DNA of 64,000 nucleotides, from contig JAGCUV010000060.1 in NCBI GenBank assembly GCA_017962705.1, positions 1-64,000 of the forward strand. The letters run 5' to 3'. This DNA is from Bacteroidales bacterium (GTDB lineage Bacteria > Bacteroidota > Bacteroidia > Bacteroidales > UBA932). Below the pieces are notes generated by a model. It was not told the origin of the DNA and searched no databases. It saw nothing but the letters and a program-made list of their open reading frames with translations. Positions 56,537 through 64,000 of the stretch are shown here, piece after piece (position 1 is the stretch's first letter; each line of letters starts with the position of its first letter). A program made the position numbers and the translations under genes.

Positions 56537-58927
56537 ATGAATAAGTCATTGTTTGTAGCGGCCTTGTCTGCCATGCTCATTCTGGGCTCGTGTATGAAAG
56601 AAGCCGCCGAGGGAAGTGCAGCCGACGGTCCGGGGCTGACCTTCTTCTTTTCTTCTGTCAACGAAGACGTCAAGTCCTATTTTGGTGACAAAACAGGGGA
56701 GGGAAAATACCCTGTCTTATGGTCGGGGAATGAAAAGAATGTTTACGCGATTGTCAACAACGCAGGCGTTAAATCCACACCTCTTTCCCCGCAAAAAGAC
56801 AGCAAGAACGCGACCTTTGAATTGTCCCTTACACAGGAAGAAGCCGCTGCCATTACGGAGCCGATGTCGTTTATCATCCTCAGTCCATCCAGCGCCTATT
56901 CTGCCGTTAATAGTACGCCTCGCCTCACCGTTGATTTGTTCTCAGGCCAGACGCCGCTGGATAATTCTCCGGACGAAAACGCCCAGCTTTTGTATGCCAA
57001 AACAGATAAGGAATATTATAAATCGGATCTGACAGGAGAAGGGAACAGAATTCCTTTGAATTTTAAGCATATTCCCGCCTATTTCTTGCTTACTTTTACG
57101 GGAATAGATTTGGGAGAAGGTGCCAGTCTGGAGACTGTCCAGTCTATCAGTATAGAATCTTCTACCAAAAACATTGCCGGAAGGTTTTATTATTATTTGA
57201 CCGGTAGGGCGAATCCTTATTTGGAACCAGACGGAACAACCATGACCAAGGTCGTTACGGCCAATACGTCTAAGTTGGAAAATGTCTGGTTCGCCCTTGC
57301 GCCGGCAGATTTGACTGGCGAAACACTAACCTTTTCCATTACCACCGACAAGGGTATTTTCAGTAAATCCATTGACTTGCCGGAGGGTGACAGGAATCTG
57401 TCATCCGGTAAGATTTACAAGATGACCGTCAATATGTCCGGTGCAGCGGAATCGGAGAATGTCTTTTATCGTAAAGTTACGGATTTCAGTACCCTGGCGG
57501 CGGGCGACGAAGTGATTATCGTTGCCGATGCGGGAGATTATGCCATCTCCACCATGCAAAATCAAAACAACCGTTCGGGTGCCGGTGTGGCCAAGAGCGG
57601 CGATTTGGTTATCGCCCCCCCGGCCAATACGGAAATAATCAAATTGTATGCGGGTGTAAACGAAGGAGAATGGGGTATGTATGCGACTCGACGGGCAGGT
57701 TATTTGTATGCGCAGAATACCGCCTCTGAGGGTAGTAATCTCTTGAGAACGGATGGCAGTTATGCAGAAGGGGCTACGCCCCCGGTAAACGGCTCCTGGA
57801 CGATAGACGACCGCAACGACGGCAAGCACAGCGCATTCATTCAGCGTACCACGACGCCCGAATATCATAGCACGCTGGGCTTTAATGCGTCGGAAGTGTT
57901 GTTCACGGCATACAATCCGGGTACGATTGTCACATACAACCGGGAAGTGTATCTGTATCGAAAGGTGGTGCCTCCCGCCGAGCGTTTGAACGCGGAATTA
58001 TCTACGTATTTCATCCCGACCTCTTCAGCGTCACAGGAAGTGCAGTTGACGATTTCTGGCGCGGACGGTGTTGCATGGACGGCAAGCGTGCTGCCTGCCG
58101 GCAGTGGCGCCACTTTTAAGGGGACGGGCCTGAGCACCTCTTCCGGCGAAGGTTCCGCCGTACTGGCCCTGAATATCCCGGCATATACCGATGCGACAAC
58201 CAAGAATTATACGGTCAAGGTGCATGTTGACGCCGATGCAAACGCCAATCTAGATTGGGATATGGCTTTGACACAGGTAAATCCCGCTACGACGGCCGTT
58301 TTCCCGATACAGTGGAGTATGCCCGCTTCCTCTAATGTGCGGAATGAAGATTACGTACTCAACCGATATTCCGGCTCTTGTATCTATTCTGACAACCATC
58401 AGGGCAAAATGAGTGTGGTGCGCGTTTCGACGGATGCAAACGCCTCCGACAATACTACTTACCGCAGTCTGGCAGAACTTTGGGACAGCAAGTATGTTTT
58501 GACGCACTACGGTGTGTACAAAGAGGATTATTTGCTCTTTGAGATTTATAATGTGGACAATCCCGCCGGCTCCTATACGCTTGATTACAAAGCCGTTTCT
58601 TCCGGGAATGGGCCTAAATATTTCTTACTGGAGTATTCCTTGGATGGTGGTGAGAACTGGACGGCCTTCCCCGGCTATCAGACGACCACTTTTACCTATG
58701 GAGACTATACGGAAAGTACCGTAAACTATTCCTATTACATCAATGATTCTAGCACGTTGGTATCCGTCAACCAGTCTGTCTCCTTGCCGCAAATGACAGG
58801 TACGTTGCTGTTCCGCGCCCGGGTGAGTTCCGCCAGCCGTGTGTCCGGGAGCAAGATGTATGTCAACCACGGAGCCAACAACCGCATAGGTCACCACGTT
58901 ACCATCAGTTTTACGCCGGCAGAATAG
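56537..58927 (+). CDS. Fimbrillin-like surface lipoprotein
   Basis: The product has 796 residues from ATG 56537. A lipoprotein signal ends in LILGSCMKE. Residues 30-320 look like a fimbrillin (Mfa-like) fold: YPVLWSGNEKNVYAIV, then RIPLNFKHIPAYFLLTFTG, then ALAPADLTGETLTFSI. A middle part has FSTLAAGDEVIIVAD and a BACON-like segment, and the last 230 residues form a domain starting FPIQWSMP and ending RIGHHVTISFTPAE, shared with the next gene. It is probably exported to the outer membrane as a pilus-like or adhesive protein. It follows the micro-ORF by 20 nt. Confidence 0.78.
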   Translation: MNKSLFVAALSAMLILGSCMKEAAEGSAADGPGLTFFFSSVNEDVKSYFGDKTGEGKYPVLWSGNEKNVYAIVNNAGVKSTPLSPQKDSKNATFELSLTQEEAAAITEPMSFIILSPSSAYSAVNSTPRLTVDLFSGQTPLDNSPDENAQLLYAKTDKEYYKSDLTGEGNRIPLNFKHIPAYFLLTFTGIDLGEGASLETVQSISIESSTKNIAGRFYYYLTGRANPYLEPDGTTMTKVVTANTSKLENVWFALAPADLTGETLTFSITTDKGIFSKSIDLPEGDRNLSSGKIYKMTVNMSGAAESENVFYRKVTDFSTLAAGDEVIIVADAGDYAISTMQNQNNRSGAGVAKSGDLVIAPPANTEIIKLYAGVNEGEWGMYATRRAGYLYAQNTASEGSNLLRTDGSYAEGATPPVNGSWTIDDRNDGKHSAFIQRTTTPEYHSTLGFNASEVLFTAYNPGTIVTYNREVYLYRKVVPPAERLNAELSTYFIPTSSASQEVQLTISGADGVAWTASVLPAGSGATFKGTGLSTSSGEGSAVLALNIPAYTDATTKNYTVKVHVDADANANLDWDMALTQVNPATTAVFPIQWSMPASSNVRNEDYVLNRYSGSCIYSDNHQGKMSVVRVSTDANASDNTTYRSLAELWDSKYVLTHYGVYKEDYLLFEIYNVDNPAGSYTLDYKAVSSGNGPKYFLLEYSLDGGENWTAFPGYQTTTFTYGDYTESTVNYSYYINDSSTLVSVNQSVSLPQMTGTLLFRARVSSASRVSGSKMYVNHGANNRIGHHVTISFTPAE

Positions 58928-59032
58928 CCCGAAAAAATGGGGGAGACCACTGAACGGGCCATGATGATAAGGTAATAATTCAATTGCGAGTGCGCCGGAG
59001 GAAGAATGGGTATTTAAACATAAGACAGAGTT

Positions 59033-61342
59033 ATGAGAACATCCACAATTTTTGCTGCCCTTGTTGCAGTTTTGGCTTTGGCCTCTTGCGCCAAAGAAAT
59101 CGCTGACACGCCTTCGACTCCGGAGCCTCAGGGACGTACCGTTTTGGTAAAGGCGCAGGCCGAGTCTGCCAAATCTGTCTTTTCGACTCCTGTAGATGGA
59201 GTTTATCCCGTCGTGTGGACGGCCAAAGACACCCAGGTCGGTGTATCCGTCAATGCGGGGGCCATCCAGAAGATTTCGATGACACCCGGGGTCGGCACGC
59301 CGAATGCCAGTTTCAGCGTCAAGGGCGTTCCCGAAACCGCCCGGTTCACGGTGGTCAGCCCGTATTCCGCTTTCAAAGACATTGACGGGGCACAGGGCCG
59401 CGTGTTGGTGAACCTGCCGGCTACCCAGTTTTCCTCCGCCACTTCGACGGATGAAGCGGCCCAGGTGCTGGTTGCCCGGTCGGAGAACTATACGAACGTT
59501 CCCCAAAGCATTACCCTGCCGTTACAACACGCGGCGGCCTACCTCCATCTGCAATTCTCCCATGTGGAGCTGCTGGGCGCAGAACTGGAGTCGGTGACTT
59601 TCGCTACGGTTTCCACCGGCCTGGTCGGTAGTTTTTACTACAAACCTTCCGACGGCGGCTTCGCGGCGGGTACTTCGATGGGCACTTCTGTCGTCGTCGT
59701 TCCTACTACGCTGGATGATGTCTGGATGGCCGTTGCTCCCGTGGACCTCTCGGGCGAGACGATTACGGTCACCATCGCCACCAGTCTCGGACGCATCATC
59801 AAAAGCTTTACCTGGGATTCCAGTAAGCAGTTGCAGTCCGGAAGAATCATCAAACTTCCCATCGATATGTCGGATGCGGAGCGTCCGGACGACGATGTGT
59901 ACGAACTGGTGACCGCCGCTTCCTAGCTGAGCGTCGGTGACAAACTTGTCATTCTCTCTGCGAGCGACGATGAGGCCATTTCCATCAACCAACGAACCAA
60001 CAACCGCGGTTCCATCGCCGTTACGCGTTTCGGCGACAAGGTCTACAGCCCTTCGGAAGAAGTAGAGATTATCGAATTGGAAGATGGCCTGTTGTCAGGA
60101 ACCTTCGCGCTCAAGGCTACGAGGAATGAAGGCTATCTGTATGCCGGCAACGTTTTGTCTGATGGTTCCAATCTCCTTCGGACCCATTCGCAACTCAATA
60201 TGCAGGGTACCTGGACCTTTGATTTTGACGAGAACACAGCCTGGGTAGTATCGAAGGGGACCGAGTATCACAATACCATCGGTTACAATGGCACTAGCAC
60301 GGATCATCTGATGACGGCTTACACGGGCCTGAGCAGTGAAAGCCGTTATGTCAAGGTGTACCGGCAGGGTGCGGATGTTGTCGTTACTGACCGTTTCAAT
60401 GCGGTGATGCCGACGGATGAGATTAATTATGAGGCGGCCGAGGTGCCGGTCTATGTGACGGGCAATGTCTCCTGGACGGCGACGCTCTCCGGCGATGCCA
60501 CCTTTAAGGAGAATGGCGCCAAGTCCTTCTCCGGCAGCGGTTTCCAGACCTTGACGCTGGTTGTTGCCCAGAATGACGGCAGCAGCGGGAAAGAATACGT
60601 CGTAAGCGTGACGACGACCGCTTCCGTAAGCCCGGCCTCCTACACGCTGACGCTCACCCAGGGCATCAAGAAGGCGGTCTTCCCGATTCAGTGGAGCATG
60701 CCTTCCGCCAATAACATGGCGGGCGTGGATTATGCCATCAATGACTATACCGGTTCGTATGTTTATTCCGACACACACGAAGGAAAAATGAGCGTGGTGC
60801 GCGTGTCGACGGATAAAAAGAATCCCAACAACACCACCTATCAGGCTCGTAGTACTACCAAAGAAGAGCGTTGGGAGGGCAAGCATTGCCTGTTGCACTA
60901 TGGAGTCTATAAAGAGGACTACTGGCTCTTTGAGGTGTACAATGTGAACAACCCTGCCGGTTCTTATACCCTTGATTATTGGATGGAGTCTTCCGGCAAT
61001 GGCCCGAAGTACTTCCTGATGGAGTATTCCCTGGATGAAGGGGCGAATTGGACGGCCTTCCCCGGCTATCAGACGACCAGTTACAGCTATACCAATCCGG
61101 ATACCAGCGAAACTTATACGGAAGAGACCGTTGAGTATTCCTACACGATGGATGCGGCTTCGACGGTAGTCCCTGTTAACTTGTCCGTGTCCTTGCCGGC
61201 GGTGCAAGGCTTCCAGACGTTGATGTTCCGCGCCCGGGTAACTTCCGCCAGCCGTGTGTCCGGCAGCAAAATGGGTGTCAACCATAAGGCCACCAACCGC
61301 GTCGGCCATCACGTTACCATCCGTTTTACCCCGGCGAACTAA
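59033..61342 (+). pseudogene. Fimbrillin-like lipoprotein interrupted by in-frame TAG
   Basis: The frame of 769 residues is intact except for codon 298 (59924-59926), a TAG. After it the frame continues with LSVGDKLVILSASDDEAISI, aligning with the paralogue at 56537 (LAAGDEVIIVADAGDYAIS). A CAG-to-TAG change would explain it. The signal ends in LASCAKE; the N-terminal fimbrillin part (YPVVWTAKDTQVGV, LPLQHAAAYLHLQFS, VAPVDLSGETITV) and the FPIQWSMP C-terminal domain are both complete. Either the gene is recently inactivated or the base is a consensus error. Confidence 0.85.
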
Positions 61343-61402
61343 TTGCTTTTTCAGAGAGGACTGCTCGATCGTACACGGCGGGGGATAAATGATGACAAGC
61401 GT

Positions 61403-63652
61403 ATGAATGTGAAGAGAATTATTTTGATTTGGGCAATGCTGCTGGTTTTGGTTCCGGCCGAGGCCAAATGGGTTAAGGGCAGTGTAAGCGGATCGGATGC
61501 ACCCCTCACCGGGGTCGTCGTTTCGGACGGATATCGTTTTGCCAAGACGGACAAGAACGGCAAGTTCAGCCTCAATACCCACAAGGACGCCCGCTTTGTG
61601 TTCGTCATCACGCCCTCGGGCTATACGGGCGACTTTTCCCAAGGGGATGTCAAGTTCTACCTGCCCATCAAAGGGACCAAAAAGTTTGATTTCCAACTCC
61701 AGAAGATGAAGGGCGGAGACGACTATACCCTTTTCTCCATTTCCGACCCGCAGATGCAGACCGAGGAGCATCTGGCGCTTTTTTCGGGACGGCCGCTGGG
61801 CGATTTGCGGGGCATGGCGAAGAAATATGGCACACAGCGGCAGACCGTGGCCGTCGTCCTGGGAGACATCGCCTGGAACAAGCCTTACGTCTTTGAACCG
61901 TATAAGCAGGCCGTCGCCAGAACAGGCATTCCGTTCTACGGAGTCATCGGCAACCACGATTTCATCCAGTCCCGTTCGGGAATCGCCGCGGGAGAGGCCT
62001 ACGAGGCGGCTTTCGGGCCGTACAACTATGCCTTTTTCCTGGGCAATGACCTAGTCATCGCCGTCAACAACTTGATTTTTGTCGGCAATGGCAAGGACAC
62101 TCCGGACGTGAGTTCCAAAAACTATAGGGAGGGCTATTCCCAAGAAACACTGGATTTTGTCAAAGGATTGCTCGCCCATGTCGGCAAGGACACGCATCTT
62201 TTCCTCGCCCAGCATAGCCCCATCATGACGCGGAAGGACGGGATGATTGAGAACGCGGACCAGCTCCTGAAACTGCTGGAGGGCTATGAGGTGGACATCC
62301 TCGCCGGACATTCCCATTGCATGAACCGCCATCGCGTCTCCGAAAAGGTGTATGAATATAACGCCGCCTCAATCGGAGGCTCCTGGTGGGCGACCGATTG
62401 GTGCAAAGACGGCACTCCGCGCGGCTATGACATTATCTCGAACGTGGCCGGAGAACGGACCTACTTGTGGCACAATCTGGACTATCCCGACGACTTCCAG
62501 GTGGAATTCATCAACATCGGGCAAGCCCCTCTCCACCGCAACTCCGTGGTGGCCAACGCCTGGTGCGCCGACGACACTTGGACCTGCACCTGGACGCAGG
62601 ACGGCAAGGAAATGGGCGCGGCGAAATTGAAAAAAGACCAGTCCCCGACTTATACCCGGGGCATCTTGGCGTTCTATGGCAACGAGAAAGTGCAGAAGTT
62701 CCGCCGTCCCGCAACCAACCATCATTCTTTTGTCGCCACCCCGTCGCAGTATGCCTCCAAGGTCACGATGACCGTGACGGCGCCCGATGGACGCAGTTGG
62801 AGCCACGAATTCGACCTCCGGAACGCCTACATCGACCTGCAGGCCCACCGGGGCGGCGCCGGCTTGATGCCCGAGAACACCTTTGCGTCGATGGAAAAAG
62901 CCATCGAACTCAATGTCAACACCCTGGAGTTCGACCTGCAAGTGTCCGCCGACGGCAAAGTGGTGGTCTCGCACGACAATTATTTCCATCCCCGCTACTC
63001 CACCCGTCCAGACGGTTCGCTCATCCAGAAGGAAGACCCCAGGGAGTACCTCTACAAAATGCCTTACGACAGCATCGTCAAGTACGACGTGGGCCTGCGC
63101 GCCAACACGGTCTGGCCCGCGCAGCAGAAAGTTGCCGCAGTCAAGCCGCTGGCGGGCGAATTGATTGATTTTGCCGAGCAGTACACCCGCGAGCACCATC
63201 TTTCTCCCGTCCGCTACAACATCGAGATCAAGTCCAAAAAGGGCAAAGGAGAGGGCAAGAACTGGCCCGGGTACAAGGAATTCAGCGACAAGTGTATGGA
63301 ACTGCTTCTTTCCAAGCATCTCGGCGACAGGCTGGTCGTTCAGAGTTTCGACACGCGTTCGCTCGAATATGTCCACGAGAAATATCCCGAGGTCAATCTC
63401 TCCTACCTGACAGAAAAGGACGAGAAGGAGATAGCGGACATCCTCGCCAACCTTAGTTTCACGCCCCGCTGGTGGTCGCCCCACTTCAGTGTCGTCACCC
63501 CCGCCAATGTCGCTTACTGTCATGCGCTGGGCATCCGTGTCGTTCCCTGGACGGTGGACCGGCCCGAAGACATCCTCCGGATGAAGGCGTGCGGCGTGGA
63601 TGCCATCATCTCCAACTATCCCGACCGGCTGGTCGAATTGCTTCGCGACTGA
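61403..63652 (+). CDS. Metallophosphoesterase-GDPD fusion, exported
   Basis: The product has 749 residues from ATG 61403 with a signal peptide (ILIWAMLLVLVPAEA-KW). A beta-sandwich (residues 22-100) precedes a calcineurin-like phosphoesterase with Asp115 (SISDPQMQ; Gln117 in place of the usual His), Asp155 (LGDIAWN), Asn184-His185 (GNHD) and the AGHSHC motif. The second half is a GDPD domain with His482 (LQAHRGGAGLMPENT), EFDLQV and VVSHDN. The fusion could remove phosphate and glycerophosphodiester groups from one substrate in turn; that is inference. It lies between two fimbrillin-like modules. Confidence 0.88.
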   Translation: MNVKRIILIWAMLLVLVPAEAKWVKGSVSGSDAPLTGVVVSDGYRFAKTDKNGKFSLNTHKDARFVFVITPSGYTGDFSQGDVKFYLPIKGTKKFDFQLQKMKGGDDYTLFSISDPQMQTEEHLALFSGRPLGDLRGMAKKYGTQRQTVAVVLGDIAWNKPYVFEPYKQAVARTGIPFYGVIGNHDFIQSRSGIAAGEAYEAAFGPYNYAFFLGNDLVIAVNNLIFVGNGKDTPDVSSKNYREGYSQETLDFVKGLLAHVGKDTHLFLAQHSPIMTRKDGMIENADQLLKLLEGYEVDILAGHSHCMNRHRVSEKVYEYNAASIGGSWWATDWCKDGTPRGYDIISNVAGERTYLWHNLDYPDDFQVEFINIGQAPLHRNSVVANAWCADDTWTCTWTQDGKEMGAAKLKKDQSPTYTRGILAFYGNEKVQKFRRPATNHHSFVATPSQYASKVTMTVTAPDGRSWSHEFDLRNAYIDLQAHRGGAGLMPENTFASMEKAIELNVNTLEFDLQVSADGKVVVSHDNYFHPRYSTRPDGSLIQKEDPREYLYKMPYDSIVKYDVGLRANTVWPAQQKVAAVKPLAGELIDFAEQYTREHHLSPVRYNIEIKSKKGKGEGKNWPGYKEFSDKCMELLLSKHLGDRLVVQSFDTRSLEYVHEKYPEVNLSYLTEKDEKEIADILANLSFTPRWWSPHFSVVTPANVAYCHALGIRVVPWTVDRPEDILRMKACGVDAIISNYPDRLVELLRD

Positions 63653-63705
63653 CTTCGGCAAGCCCCTGTTCGTGAACGGAGTCCGAAGCTTGTCGGGCTC
63701 CCGGG

Positions 63706-63737
63706 TTTGTTTTTTACAAATAAATGTCTTACCTTTG
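63706..63737 (+). promoter_or_regulatory. Promoter of the second micro-ORF module
   Basis: TTTG (63706-63709), a 20-nt spacer and TACCTTTG (63730-63737) match the consensus. The -7 box ends 6 nt before the ATG at 63744, so the leader would be extremely short or absent. Confidence 0.75.
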
Positions 63738-63743
63738 CTCGTT

Positions 63744-63878
63744 ATGAAAGTTTTACGTACCCAAGAATATACCCCCCCCGTGGTGGAGGATCTCTATGTC
63801 GGACCTGAGGCACAAATCCTCGACTTTTCTACGATCACCATCGAAGATGGTGAATTGGAAGACTGGGGAACCATTTGA
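63744..63878 (+). CDS. 44-residue micro-ORF, STITIEDG/DWG peptide 2
   Basis: The frame runs from ATG 63744 to TGA 63878. The peptide (starting MKVLRTQEYTPPVVEDLY) ends LDFSTITIEDGELEDWGTI, close to the end of peptide 1 at 56370. It lies 17 nt before a lipoprotein gene that starts like the one after peptide 1. The N-terminal pattern Y-x-x-P-x-x-E resembles other short Bacteroidales ORFs that precede surface-protein genes. The function is unknown. Confidence 0.72.
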   Translation: MKVLRTQEYTPPVVEDLYVGPEAQILDFSTITIEDGELEDWGTI

Positions 63879-63895
63879 TGACAGGAGGAAACGCT

Positions 63896-64000
63896 ATGAA
63901 AAAGTCATTGTTTATCACGCTTCTGTCAGTCGTTTGTCTGACCGCCTGCATGAAGGAACGCCTGGAAGAGGGCGTCCCCGGTTCGCAGGATGCTCCCCGT
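63896..64000 (+). CDS. Lipoprotein, start of a probable fimbrillin-like gene (cut by window end)
   Basis: Only the first 35 codons are present. MKKSLFITLLSVVCLTACMK is a lipoprotein signal with the site TAC-MKE, very like MNKSLFVAALS...GSCMKE of the gene at 56537. Its position after the micro-ORF suggests the same fimbrillin-like family; the body lies outside the window. Confidence 0.75.
   Translation, partial: MKKSLFITLLSVVCLTACMKERLEEGVPGSQDAPR

Noticed and set aside
63653..63705. Terminator after the phosphoesterase-GDPD gene
   Set aside because: Only short, badly placed stems (GTTC/GAAC, CTTCGG/CCGAAG) are present, with no T-run directly after them.
1..64000. CRISPR array, prophage or integrative element
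   Set aside because: No regularly spaced repeats with unique spacers, no phage structural genes, no integrase, and the single tRNA gene shows no attachment-site duplication nearby.

Overview
The window is a chromosomal segment of a Bacteroidales bacterium (Bacteroidota). The evidence is promoters of the TTTG - 19/20 nt - TAnnTTTG type, many lipoproteins and beta-barrel outer-membrane proteins, and family-restricted genes: DUF3098, DUF4270, fimbrillin-like, BACON and BspA-type proteins, a NagB-PIG-L fusion and a short GT5-only glycogen synthase. The DNA looks GC-rich (by eye about 55%) for this order, which fits an uncultured gut or rumen lineage. I cannot name a genus. Stop codons follow the standard bacterial code.

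Layout. 0-3.5 kb: 3' part of a large surface protein with GLUG-like repeats and a BNR_4 propeller. 3.5-5.6 kb (-): prolyl oligopeptidase. 5.7-9.7 kb: an isolated piece of the S10 ribosomal operon (rplC-rplD-rplW-rplB-rpsS-rplV-rpsC), with its own promoter, a leader hairpin and a terminator. 9.7-12.1 kb: a thioredoxin-like protein and a uvrC interrupted by one in-frame TGA. 12.1-18.5 kb: a four-gene envelope operon (lipoprotein, barrel protein, two Big_2 lipoproteins). 18.6 kb: acpP alone. 19.3-23.1 kb (-): MTase-lpxH-uppP-DUF3098-ftsX envelope operon. 23.3-25.8 kb: glycogen synthase and DUF4270. 25.8-30.8 kb (-): GH36 alpha-galactosidase, nagB and a NagB-PIG-L fusion (sugar and amino-sugar use). 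30.9-36.8 kb: GDPD, hppA, membrane AraC regulator, fabG, comF. 36.8-39.7 kb (-): glycosyltransferase, PCMD protein, esterase. 39.7 kb: tRNA-Pro(UGG). 39.9-45.0 kb: lipoprotein, barrel protein, and a BACON-BspA-FISUMP lipoprotein with a coding minisatellite. 45.0-47.1 kb: a RAYT-type HUH transposase with structured repeats on both sides. 47.1-56.2 kb: purA, a second membrane AraC regulator with a CBM9-like protein and a GH3 glycosidase, and the purC-purB-guaA operon (-). 56.3-64 kb: fimbrillin-like lipoproteins preceded by very short ORFs, with a metallophosphoesterase-GDPD fusion.

The best candidates for something undescribed are: (1) a promoter-bearing palindromic element in front of at least four unrelated genes or operons, whose 20-nt spacer is nearly invariant and whose inverted-repeat arms change in a compensating way in one copy; (2) two paralogous micro-ORFs (48 and 44 codons) sharing a C-terminal motif, STITIEDG followed by DWG, each directly upstream of a fimbrillin-like lipoprotein gene; (3) the structured elements around the RAYT gene. 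Two genes (uvrC and a fimbrillin-like paralogue) carry single in-frame stops (TGA and TAG). These are either true nonsense mutations or consensus errors.
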